A program made the translations under genes and the position numbers. The notes beneath the pieces are model-generated. The model had not been told where the DNA came from. It did not search any database and was given only the letters and a program-made list of their open reading frames with translations. This document shows positions 13,378 through 20,749 of a DNA stretch of 43,376 nucleotides, piece after piece. Numbering within the stretch: the stretch's first letter is position 1; the number at the start of each line of letters is the position of its first letter. The stretch lies in the IMG/VR virus record IMGVR_UViG_3300029309_000086, positions 1 through 43,376 of that record; one strand, written 5' to 3'. The stretch comes from a virus.

Positions 13378-13431
13378 ATGGAAGTAGATGACCCACATGA
13401 TGACTGCTCACATTGGATAGGAAAGATATGA
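13378..13431 (+). CDS. 17-residue leader peptide coupled to integrase
   Basis: MEVDDPHDDCSHWIGKI, preceded by a perfect AGGAGG at ideal spacing. Its stop overlaps the integrase ATG (ATGA). The strong ribosome site and coupling make it a probable translated leader whose translation controls integrase production. The peptide itself has Asp/His/Cys residues and no known family. Confidence 0.6.
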   Translation: MEVDDPHDDCSHWIGKI

Positions 13432-14312
13432 AATTTAATAAAGCAGTAGACAATTATCTCCACACTCGTCAGTTCAACTCTCTCTCTAGTTCCTCCCAAA
13501 AGAACTACGAGTCGTGTCTACTAGCTTTCTGTCGTATGTCTGTTATGGGAAGGAAGCTAGGCAACATTCAGCTAGACAAACTGAGTGTAGCTATGTGTTC
13601 TGAGATATACGATACTTGGGAGCTGGAAACATCCACTGCAAATGCGAACCATAACGCAAGGGTGTTTTCAGTTCTCATAAATTATCTTATCGCAATGGAG
13701 ATAATGATACTCAATCCAATGTCTAGAGTTAAGAAACGCCACAGTGAACCACGTTCTGTCGTATGGACACATGATCAAGTACTATCATTCCTCGACATAG
13801 CATTCACAAAGTTTGAGTGGCGTAACATCGGACTGATTGTCTTGATGTGCTATGAGTGGGGTCAACGTCCAATAGATATTCGTAATCTAACTTGGGATGA
13901 CGTTGACCTTGATGGGGAGGTTGTAAAAATAAAACAGACTAAACGTGGAGCTGAGGTAGAATTACCAATACCACCTAACTTAGTAGCTATGCTCACTGAG
14001 CAAAAAGGTGACTGGGACTTTCAAGAATATGTAGTACCTCACCACAGACCACACGGTAGCGCATACAGACCGCTAACAGTTTACCAGATGACATCCCTAC
14101 TGGCAGCAGTTAAAGCTCTTGCAGGGCTTCCTGACGAGCTGAGAGTAGGTGATCTGCGTAAGACTGCGATTGTACAAATGATTGAGAGTGGAGTCGATCA
14201 TCTGGCAATACAATCTGTGTCTGGTCATAAGAACGTGACCAGTCTAAATCCATATAATAAATTTAGTTTAAAAACCGCAAAGTCTGCATTGGAGAGGAGA
14301 CAAAGAGAATGA
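13428..14312 (+). CDS. int: Tyrosine recombinase (phage integrase)
   Basis: 294 residues starting at ATG 13428 (overlaps the leader stop; AGGA upstream). N-terminal SAM-like core-binding domain (about 1-100, KAVDNYLHTRQFNSLSSSSQ), then the catalytic domain. Active-site residues: Arg147 (GQRPIDIR), Lys172 (QTKRG), Arg244 (GDLRKTA), His267 (SGHKNV) and nucleophile Tyr276 (NPYNKF), nine residues after the His. The first His of the usual H-x-x-R box is Gly241. It would integrate the phage at an att site or resolve genome multimers. No excisionase or CI-type repressor is visible in this window. Confidence 0.93.
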   Translation: MKFNKAVDNYLHTRQFNSLSSSSQKNYESCLLAFCRMSVMGRKLGNIQLDKLSVAMCSEIYDTWELETSTANANHNARVFSVLINYLIAMEIMILNPMSRVKKRHSEPRSVVWTHDQVLSFLDIAFTKFEWRNIGLIVLMCYEWGQRPIDIRNLTWDDVDLDGEVVKIKQTKRGAEVELPIPPNLVAMLTEQKGDWDFQEYVVPHHRPHGSAYRPLTVYQMTSLLAAVKALAGLPDELRVGDLRKTAIVQMIESGVDHLAIQSVSGHKNVTSLNPYNKFSLKTAKSALERRQRE

Positions 14313-14500
14313 AGAAAAAAGAAAGGCAAATACCCATAGAAACTTTTGAGAAGTATGGGAAGTTATTTGCAGAAGGTAAGATTGAGGATGAGTATGGAAT
14401 GGAGCTAGCAGCTCTTTTCTTTTTAATGGCTGCTGATATTAGATTCCATAAAGAACTTGAGGTAGATTGGGATGACTGGTATGAAGGACCGATACATTAA
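14309..14500 (+). CDS. Small acidic hypothetical protein
   Basis: 63 residues, MKKKERQIPIETFEKYGKLF; acidic C-terminus (LEVDWDDWYEGPIH). ATGA overlap with integrase. Helical middle (EYGMELAALFFLMAADIRFH). Being co-translated with integrase, it is a candidate recombination accessory factor, but it lacks an obvious DNA-binding motif. Unknown. Confidence 0.65.
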   Translation: MKKKERQIPIETFEKYGKLFAEGKIEDEYGMELAALFFLMAADIRFHKELEVDWDDWYEGPIH

Positions 14501-14618
14501 AAACCCGATGGCAAAAGACCTTCGGCAACCAAAGTATAAACAGAAAGCTATACCTGATAGAAAGAAGGGTGTAGTGCCTAGAAAGAAGAAGCATAAAGGA
14601 AAGGAAACAGAAGAATGA
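14481..14618 (+). CDS. 45-residue basic protein, NPMAKDLRQPKY type
   Basis: MKDRYIKNPMAKDLRQPKYK, then a Lys/Arg-rich tail. I recall the pattern NP-x-AKDLR-x-PKY in small proteins of many phages, function unknown. It overlaps the upstream gene by 20 bases and the next by ATGA. Probably nucleic-acid associated. Confidence 0.65.
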   Translation: MKDRYIKNPMAKDLRQPKYKQKAIPDRKKGVVPRKKKHKGKETEE

Positions 14619-14788
14619 TGTATGTATTAGTATGGATGCAACTGTTTAGTACGCAGTCTGTTGAACACTACCAACTTGGTACGTATGCCACATTGGAAGA
14701 GTGTCAGATCGAACTGAGCAAAGCAGCTAAGATGATAACACACAAGTCAGAGACAGTGGCTTGTCTAGAAGTGGATGTACAACAATGA
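14615..14788 (+). CDS. 57-residue Cys-pair protein
   Basis: MMYVLVWMQLFSTQSVEHYQ, then GTYATLEECQIELSK...TVACLEVDVQQ. Two Cys are about 20 residues apart after an F/Y-x-T-x-x-x-C helix start, as in 3041-3235 and 4545-4754 on the other strand. Short hydrophobic N-terminus. Overlaps both neighbours by ATGA. Probably exported; unknown. Confidence 0.65.
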   Translation: MMYVLVWMQLFSTQSVEHYQLGTYATLEECQIELSKAAKMITHKSETVACLEVDVQQ

Positions 14789-15102
14789 GACTATACATGA
14801 ACAAGCAAGGCGAGTGGGTAGGCACACAAGCAGAGGCTAGAAAGATTGGTGCTAACATGGTAGATGTACCTACAGATAAGCCCAACCTACTCAATTGGCT
14901 CAACACATTTACTGGTGCGATTGATGATGCAGCTAAGGAAGTTGTAGATAGCAAGCCAAGAAAACCTCACAAGTATGATTTCTGGGATAATATCAGAGAC
15001 GTTGCGCAGAACTGTAGCATCACAGATTTTAACGTGGCATTAGCTGTATTCATGGATAGAGTACATGACATTGCAGAAAAACAAAAGGAGATACAACAGT
15101 GA
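14785..15102 (+). CDS. Hypothetical protein, 105 aa
   Basis: ATG at 14785 (ATGA overlap) gives 105 residues, MRLYMNKQGEWVGTQAEARK. The N-terminal strand pair resembles a small TQAEA-type repeat domain; the C-terminal half is helical (ITDFNVALAVFMDRVHDIAE). Function unknown. Coupled to the next gene by GTGA. Confidence 0.7.
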   Translation: MRLYMNKQGEWVGTQAEARKIGANMVDVPTDKPNLLNWLNTFTGAIDDAAKEVVDSKPRKPHKYDFWDNIRDVAQNCSITDFNVALAVFMDRVHDIAEKQKEIQQ

Positions 15103-15305
15103 AGGGAAAGACACCTAGTGAGTTAGCAGAGATAGAAGCTAAGAAAACGTTTGAAGGTTTTATCAAATGGTGCAAGACATCTTTCTATTGGATCATGGCA
15201 ATACTAGTTATACTAGCATGGTGTAACTTTGGCACTGATACTGAGACTGGTAGCCAATATAACGGTGAGGTATATGCACCGATGAACATGGGAATGAACA
15301 AATGA
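15099..15305 (+). CDS. Small single-pass membrane protein
   Basis: 68 residues, GTG start at 15099 overlapping the previous stop, with GGAG upstream. One membrane helix at about 29-43 (FYWIMAILVILAWCNF). Cytoplasmic N-terminus is charged (SELAEIEAKKTFEGF). It precedes the SleB hydrolase with an ATGA overlap, so it may assist in export of or regulate that enzyme. Confidence 0.7.
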   Translation: MKGKTPSELAEIEAKKTFEGFIKWCKTSFYWIMAILVILAWCNFGTDTETGSQYNGEVYAPMNMGMNK

Positions 15306-15700
15306 TTGCTGAGATGCTTACATGCATTGCACTCAACGTTTACTACGAGGCACGTAGTGAGCCATTGGAAGGACAGTATGCAGTGGCTCATGTTGTGCTT
15401 AATCGTGTGGCTGATGATAAGTTTCCTAATGATGCGTGTAAGGTGGTGTATCAAGGTTTAGAGAAAGGTAAAGGTAAATGCCAGTTTAGTTGGTACTGTG
15501 ATGGTAAATCAGATACACCAAGAGAAAGACGAGCATGGTTAGACTCTCAGCTTGTGGCACACAAAGTGGTGTATGGGCATGTTAAAGATAATACTTATGG
15601 GTCTGTCTATTATCATGCTAATTATGTTAAACCTTTTTGGAGTAAGCATTACAAACATACTGTGACTTTAGGGTCACATATATTTTATAAAGGAGATTAG
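15302..15700 (+). CDS. SleB-type cell wall hydrolase (Hydrolase_2)
   Basis: 132 residues, essentially one SleB/CwlJ domain. Diagnostic blocks: LNVYYEARSEPLEGQYAVAH (11-30; Glu16 is the expected catalytic acid), VVLNRV, CQFSWYCDG, and the C-terminal YHANYVKPFW and LGSHIFY. The family are peptidoglycan lytic transglycosylases/amidases. It is encoded on the early strand, far from the late M15 endolysin, so it may be a second lysis enzyme or act in entry or wall remodelling. ATGA overlap with the membrane gene before it. Confidence 0.9.
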   Translation: MIAEMLTCIALNVYYEARSEPLEGQYAVAHVVLNRVADDKFPNDACKVVYQGLEKGKGKCQFSWYCDGKSDTPRERRAWLDSQLVAHKVVYGHVKDNTYGSVYYHANYVKPFWSKHYKHTVTLGSHIFYKGD

Positions 15701-15703
15701 TCA

Positions 15704-16051
15704 GTGAGTAACAAGTGGAATTATATCGGCAGAAATTCTAAAGGAGAGGCTAAATTTAAAAAGTATACTGGAGAAACACTAGAGTTTGTAAAAGACTGTT
15801 TAGACTCAAAAGGTATTGCTTACTTTGTACATGAAGCACAAAACTTAATTTTTATCTATAAAGAAAAAGAACCCGAAAGTAGATATAGCAGTCGGTACTC
15901 TTATTACTACACAACAGGTAGATGGGGAAATGATAAACGTAGAAAACATTATCACTGCGATGGCATAGAGCAATTTTTATCTAAGTACTACCAAACAGCA
16001 GAAGAAGAAAAGAAATACTGGGATTCTATAAGAGAAAAGGAAACAGAGTGA
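15704..16051 (+). CDS. Hypothetical protein, Tyr-rich
   Basis: 115 residues with a GTG start behind AAGGAG. Alpha/beta N-terminus (KYTGETLEFVKDCLDSKGIA), then a Tyr/Ser/Arg-rich stretch (SRYSSRYSYYYTTGRWGNDK at about 63-82) and helical C-terminus. No recognised family. GTGA overlap with thyX. Confidence 0.7.
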   Translation: MSNKWNYIGRNSKGEAKFKKYTGETLEFVKDCLDSKGIAYFVHEAQNLIFIYKEKEPESRYSSRYSYYYTTGRWGNDKRRKHYHCDGIEQFLSKYYQTAEEEKKYWDSIREKETE

Positions 16052-16734
16052 TTGAAGTAACATACATTGACCACATGGGTAGTGACTTATCTGTAATCAA
16101 TGCGGCTAGAGTTAGTTTTGGTAAAAGATCTAATTGGTTGCCAAGAGTTCACAATGGTGAACAGTTAGTTTTGACAGCTAAAGATGCCAAGTTAATTAAT
16201 TATCTAGCTAGGCATCACCACAAGTCACCATTCAATCATGCCTTTGCTACGTTTCATGTCAAAGCTCCTATCTTTGTAGCACGTCAGCTACAGAAGCATG
16301 AGTACATGCCTTGGAATGAGATTAGCCGTAGATATGTAGATGAAGATCCTGAGTATTACAAACCCAAAGTTTGGAGAAGACGTTCAAAGGATAAGAAGCA
16401 AGGTAGTGGTAAAAATTTTAGAGGCTGGGTAGGTATGCACGAATCTGATAAACCAGAGCAAAAACATCTCGAATCTATATTGGCATCTAATATGGCATAT
16501 AAAATATTGATAAACTATGGTATTGCACCAGAGCAAGCACGTATGGTATTGCCACAGTCCATGATGACTGAGTGGTATTGGTCAGGATCACTATATGCAT
16601 TTGCAAAGATGTGTGGACTACGACTAAAACCTGATACTCAGTATGAGACTAGGATTGTGGCAGAACAAATAGAAGATAAGATGACGGAGTTATTTCCTGA
16701 GTCATGGACAGCATTAAGAGCGTATGCAGAATGA
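16048..16734 (+). CDS. thyX: FAD-dependent thymidylate synthase
   Basis: 228 residues, GTG start overlapping the previous stop. ThyX methylates dUMP to dTMP using methylene-tetrahydrofolate, FAD and NADPH. The signature corresponding to RHRxxSxNExSxRY reads KHEYMPWNEISRRY (83-96): first Arg to Lys, third Arg to Glu, Ser to Pro, while NE-x-S-x-RY is intact. Other supports: HHHKSPFNHAFATFHVKAPI (56-75) and QARMVLPQSMMTEWYW. A basic insertion (WRRRSKDKKQGSGKNFRGW) is common in phage forms. It supplies dTMP together with NrdJ and MazG downstream. Confidence 0.95.
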   Translation: MIEVTYIDHMGSDLSVINAARVSFGKRSNWLPRVHNGEQLVLTAKDAKLINYLARHHHKSPFNHAFATFHVKAPIFVARQLQKHEYMPWNEISRRYVDEDPEYYKPKVWRRRSKDKKQGSGKNFRGWVGMHESDKPEQKHLESILASNMAYKILINYGIAPEQARMVLPQSMMTEWYWSGSLYAFAKMCGLRLKPDTQYETRIVAEQIEDKMTELFPESWTALRAYAE

Positions 16735-16892
16735 GAAGATATAGAGAGATAGAATGTCCCATCTGTAAAGAATACTTTAATGCAACTAAATATATAGACT
16801 GCCCAAAAGAAAGCTGTAAGTCAATTCAAGACGGTTGGGATGATGAAACATCCACACAGATAGAACAAACAAGTAGAGGATTTAATAGATGA
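16731..16892 (+). CDS. Small zinc-ribbon protein
   Basis: 53 residues from ATG 16731 (ATGA overlap with thyX). CPIC (10-13) and DCPKESC (24-30) form a plausible Cys4 zinc site; the tail is acidic/polar. It may bind nucleic acid or protein; unknown. Confidence 0.7.
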   Translation: MRRYREIECPICKEYFNATKYIDCPKESCKSIQDGWDDETSTQIEQTSRGFNR

Positions 16893-17038
16893 CAGAAAAC
16901 TATTGTACGACAAAAGGTCTCGGTTGGGCTTTTTTAACTTGTATCTTCTTTCTAATTGGTGTACCAGTGCTCATGTGGTTAGCCCTAGAGGGAGAATCAT
17001 GGTATAAAATATTTGATATGATGAATCCGTTATGGTAA
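16889..17038 (+). CDS. 49-residue membrane mini-protein
   Basis: MTENYCTTKGLGWAFLTCIF continues into one membrane helix (about 11-34), then GESWYKIFDMMNPLW. ATG overlaps the zinc-ribbon stop as ATGA. Function unknown. Confidence 0.65.
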   Translation: MTENYCTTKGLGWAFLTCIFFLIGVPVLMWLALEGESWYKIFDMMNPLW

Positions 17039-17048
17039 GGAGGTTGGT

Positions 17049-17288
17049 ATGAGTGATCAGTGGGAAAGAGATTCTTGGGATAGATGTTGTCAAGAATACT
17101 TTCCAAGTAACCCACATACAAAAGATGTGTTTATGGCGTTTCGTTACTTAAGTGAAAAGTTTTCTAGTGAAGAACCACAAGAATGGCACATTGATCGCAG
17201 AAAGGGTATATCAAAAGAGATACGCCCTATGACTAAAGAAGAACGTGAGAGAGCCAAGGAACGAGAGGAGGCTAATAATGGCGAGTAA
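17049..17288 (+). CDS. Small charged protein before primase-helicase
   Basis: 79 residues behind AAGGAGG. MSDQWERDSWDRCCQEYFPS at the start; very charged C-terminus (MTKEERERAKEREEANNGE). Overlaps the primase-helicase start by 11 bases, so probably coupled. Unknown. Confidence 0.7.
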   Translation: MSDQWERDSWDRCCQEYFPSNPHTKDVFMAFRYLSEKFSSEEPQEWHIDRRKGISKEIRPMTKEERERAKEREEANNGE

Positions 17289-18891
17289 TGATAATCCACA
17301 TCTGGCATGTCCGTATGTAGACTGTGGATCAAGTGATGCCTTTAACTGGAATGATGATGGCTTTGGTCACTGTCACTCCTGTTCAAGAGCATACCCATCG
17401 AAAGATATGCCACAGGTATTCGATTGGGTAAAGAGTGAGTATCCATTAAAGGAGAGGAGAAACCCTATGGATATAAAAATTGCGTCACAGACGCATGAAG
17501 GTATACGTGGACTAGAAGCTGATGTTGCTGAACTGTATGGCATTGCCTTGCAGATTGGTGATGATGGTAGACCAGTCAGGTATGCTTATAAATACCCACA
17601 CACAGTCAAGTACCGATTGGTAGATGACAAGTCCAAGTCTTGGACAAAAGATCGTGGCATGGGTATGAACCATCTGTTTGGTCCTGAGTTTAACGCAGGG
17701 ACAAGCCAACGCATCTATATCACTGAGGGTGAGTTTGATGCTGCATCACTGTATCAGATACTTGGTAAGAGCTTTCCTGTAAAGTCTCTACCATCTGCTA
17801 GCATTGGTGAAAAATTTATTAAACACAATTACCTTTATCTGTCGTCATTTAAAGAAATAGTTTATGCAGGTGAATTAGATCCTGCAGGACGTAGAGCCGC
17901 AGATAAATTATACCAAGCCTTTCCAGATAAGTTCTGGTATGTGCCTATGTCTAAGCACAAGGATGCTAATGATTTCTTACAGGCAGGTGATGGTAAAGAC
18001 TTGATGTGGGCAGCTAAGAAGCCTCAAAGGTACAGCCCTGAGAACTTCTTCTGTTCTCGTGATGACTTCTCTCTTGCCTTGCGTAACGAGAATCCATACG
18101 AGTATGTATCAACTGGTCATGCAGGACTTGATGAAAAGATCCGTGGTATGGTCAAGGGCGGCTTGACTTTTATCAAAGCACCTCGTGGTACTGGTAAGAC
18201 TGAGGTGATAAGATACTTCGAGACTGGTCTATTATCTAATGATGGTGTTAAGATAGCCTTACTACATATGGAGGAGATGAAGTCTACAACTCTTCGAGCT
18301 ATGGCTACCTACCATCTTGGTAGTAATGTAAGAACGCATGAAGATGCTGACCGTAATGGATACAGTCTTGAGCAAGTAGAAGAAGCAGCAAACAAGATTG
18401 CCGACTCAGAGAACAACAGAACTATTATCTTTGAGATGCAGTCTCATGATGATCCTCTGAGCTTGTTAGACTATACCCGAATGGCTGTTACGTCCTTTGG
18501 TGCAGACTACGTCTTTGTTGATCACGTCCAACGCCTAGCCTATCTATCTAACAGTGGTGTTGACGGTGCTACCAGTACACTGACTACACTTGGCTCACGC
18601 ATGGCACAACTAGCCAAAGAGCTAAACATAGGTGTGGTATTTATATCGCAGGTTAATGATGATGGTAGAACAAAGTATGCAGCCTCTCTTGAAGAAGAAG
18701 CAATAATATGTATAAAGATCGAAAGGGATGTAGAATCAGAAGATGAGATACTGCAGAATACAACTGAGTTTATAGTTGATAAGAACCGACCCTTTGCTAA
18801 ACTTGGCAGAGCAGGTTCAGTCTACTACGACCCAGAGACTACGATCTTATCTGAAGAGATCCCATACGAAAGGAGTGATATGGCAGCATGA
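17278..18891 (+). CDS. T7 gp4-like DNA primase-helicase
   Basis: 537 residues from ATG 17278 (GAGAGGAGG upstream). Domains in order: zinc-binding domain (Cys11, Cys16, Cys32, Cys35 in CPYVDCGSS...GHCHSC); TOPRIM primase core with TEGEFDAA (149-156, Glu150) and GELDPAG (198-204; Glu-x-Asp instead of Asp-x-Asp); RecA-like DnaB-type helicase with Walker A APRGTGKT (301-308), FVDHVQR (Walker B region) and FISQVNDDGRT. It unwinds DNA and makes primers for the polymerase next door. An internal ATG at 17467 (codon 64) with a perfect SD would give a form without the zinc domain, as in T7 gp4B. ATGA overlap with the polymerase. Confidence 0.95.
   Translation: MASNDNPHLACPYVDCGSSDAFNWNDDGFGHCHSCSRAYPSKDMPQVFDWVKSEYPLKERRNPMDIKIASQTHEGIRGLEADVAELYGIALQIGDDGRPVRYAYKYPHTVKYRLVDDKSKSWTKDRGMGMNHLFGPEFNAGTSQRIYITEGEFDAASLYQILGKSFPVKSLPSASIGEKFIKHNYLYLSSFKEIVYAGELDPAGRRAADKLYQAFPDKFWYVPMSKHKDANDFLQAGDGKDLMWAAKKPQRYSPENFFCSRDDFSLALRNENPYEYVSTGHAGLDEKIRGMVKGGLTFIKAPRGTGKTEVIRYFETGLLSNDGVKIALLHMEEMKSTTLRAMATYHLGSNVRTHEDADRNGYSLEQVEEAANKIADSENNRTIIFEMQSHDDPLSLLDYTRMAVTSFGADYVFVDHVQRLAYLSNSGVDGATSTLTTLGSRMAQLAKELNIGVVFISQVNDDGRTKYAASLEEEAIICIKIERDVESEDEILQNTTEFIVDKNRPFAKLGRAGSVYYDPETTILSEEIPYERSDMAA
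17451..17469 (+). promoter_or_regulatory. Internal ribosome site and start within primase-helicase
   Basis: GGAGAGGAG (17451-17459), seven bases before an in-frame ATG (17467). This would start a product of 474 residues that lacks the zinc-binding domain but keeps TOPRIM and helicase. T7 gene 4 is known to make exactly such a pair (4A and 4B). Confidence 0.65.
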
Positions 18892-20735
18892 TTGTATTTG
18901 ATGTAGAAGCTAACGGATTGTTGGACAAAGCAACAAAAATACACTGTCTGTCTTATACTAATGATGGTAAAGACTATAAAACTATCTATGATTATTCTGA
19001 CATGCGTGATCTTATACTGTCTCAGCATGGGTTGGTTGGTCACAATATTATTAGATATGATATACCACTTCTAGAAAAGATATTAGGTATTAAGATCAAG
19101 GCTCGCTTGTTCGATACATTACCTATGTCTTGGGTGCTTAACTTAAACCGTTCCAAGCATGGTCTGGAATCATTTGGTGAAGACTTTGATATTCCCAAAC
19201 CACAGATTGATGATTGGCACAACTTAACTGATGAGGAGTATGCTCACAGATGTACAGAGGATGTAAAGATAAATTGGTGCCTATGGCAAGATCTTCTAAA
19301 AAGGTTTTTGTTTCTATACAAAAGCAAATTAGAACTAGACAAGTTTTTTCGCTATCTAGAGTTTAAGATGGATTGCGCAGCAACGGCTGAAAAAGTTGGT
19401 TGGAAGTTAGATGTAGAATTAGCAAAGAAGTGTGTTGCTGATCTTACAAAACAAAAAGCTGACAAAGAAGCCGAACTAATTAGCGTAATGCCAAAGCGAA
19501 AAGTAACAACCAAAAAGAGTAGGCCGAAGAATTGTTTTAGACAAGATGGCACTGCATCAGTTCATGGGCAGCGTTGGTTTGATCTCTTACAAGAAAACGG
19601 TTTGCCTTTACACTTCGATGGTGAAGTTGATGTTCTCAAAAAGTGGGAAGATCCAAACCCTAACTCTACTGATCAAGTAAAAGATTGGCTCTATTCTTTA
19701 GGTTGGAAACCTTGTACATTTAAATATGATAAAAATAAGGAGACAGGAGAAGAAAGAAAAATACCACAAGTTCGTAAGGAAGGTGAACTTACAGACTCAG
19801 TAAAACTAATTGCAGAAACTAATCCAACGGTAGAAGTACTTGAGGGTTTGACTGTAATGCAACACCGACTTGGAATCTTTCAAGGCTTTCTTGATTGCGA
19901 ACAAGACGGTTACGTTAGAGCTGAGATTGATGGTCTTACTAACACCTTACGATTCAAGCATAAGAAACCTTTGGTCAATCTTCCAGGAGTTGACAGACCG
20001 TGGGGCAAAGAGATACGTGGCTGCTTAACAGCACCAACTGGTTATGTTCTTTGCGGTGCGGATATGACTTCTCTTGAGGATACGACTAAGAGACACTACA
20101 TGCAGCCTTACGATCCCGACTATGTGCATGAAATGTCTCAATCAGGTTTTGACCCACACCTAGACTTAGCCAAACATGCAGGGGCAATCAAGCAGTCTGA
20201 CATTGATGCTTACAACCACGGAACAAAACCAGAGCTGAAAGCACTACGTAAGAACTACAAAGTTGTCAACTATTCTGCAACGTATGGTGTTGGAGCTGCC
20301 AAGTTATCTCGAACTACAGGGATGAGTGTTCCACAGTCTCAAGCATTGCTTGATGCATATTGGAATCGAAACTGGTCAGTAAAGAAGTTTTCTGAAGATC
20401 AAAAGGTAAGACACATTAACGGTGAGATGTGGGTAAAAAATCCTGTAAGTGGCTTCTGGCATTCGCTTCGTTATGAGAAAGATGTGTTCTCTACACTTAA
20501 TCAATCTACTGGTGCATATTGTTTTGACAAGTGGGTTGCTTATTACAGAACACGTAGACCAAACATCATTGGTCAGTTTCATGACGAGTCTATTAACCTA
20601 GTAAAAGAAGGAGAACAAAATGAGCACAGTTGTGCATTAAACTGGGCTATTGAAAAACTTAACGAAGAACTTAAATTAAATGTTGACTTAGGTATTGATA
20701 TACAGTATGGTCAGCGTTATAGTGACGTGCATTAG
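18888..20735 (+). CDS. DNA polymerase I-family replicative polymerase (T7 gp5-like)
   Basis: 615 residues. N-terminal 3'-5' exonuclease: FDVEANG (Asp5, Glu7), GHNIIRYDIP (Asp58) and EEYAHRCTEDV (Tyr118, Asp125). Polymerase: motif A GADMTSLE (Asp392), motif B RKNYKVVNYSATYG (Arg454, Lys458, Tyr462, Tyr466), motif C FHDESI (His565-Glu567). No 5'-3' nuclease. The residue aligned to E. coli Phe762 is Tyr462, as in T7. It overlaps the primase-helicase stop (ATGA), a replisome operon. Processivity factor not identified (T7 borrows thioredoxin). Confidence 0.95.
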   Translation: MIVFDVEANGLLDKATKIHCLSYTNDGKDYKTIYDYSDMRDLILSQHGLVGHNIIRYDIPLLEKILGIKIKARLFDTLPMSWVLNLNRSKHGLESFGEDFDIPKPQIDDWHNLTDEEYAHRCTEDVKINWCLWQDLLKRFLFLYKSKLELDKFFRYLEFKMDCAATAEKVGWKLDVELAKKCVADLTKQKADKEAELISVMPKRKVTTKKSRPKNCFRQDGTASVHGQRWFDLLQENGLPLHFDGEVDVLKKWEDPNPNSTDQVKDWLYSLGWKPCTFKYDKNKETGEERKIPQVRKEGELTDSVKLIAETNPTVEVLEGLTVMQHRLGIFQGFLDCEQDGYVRAEIDGLTNTLRFKHKKPLVNLPGVDRPWGKEIRGCLTAPTGYVLCGADMTSLEDTTKRHYMQPYDPDYVHEMSQSGFDPHLDLAKHAGAIKQSDIDAYNHGTKPELKALRKNYKVVNYSATYGVGAAKLSRTTGMSVPQSQALLDAYWNRNWSVKKFSEDQKVRHINGEMWVKNPVSGFWHSLRYEKDVFSTLNQSTGAYCFDKWVAYYRTRRPNIIGQFHDESINLVKEGEQNEHSCALNWAIEKLNEELKLNVDLGIDIQYGQRYSDVH

Positions 20736-20749
20736 TAAAGGAGGCCAAC

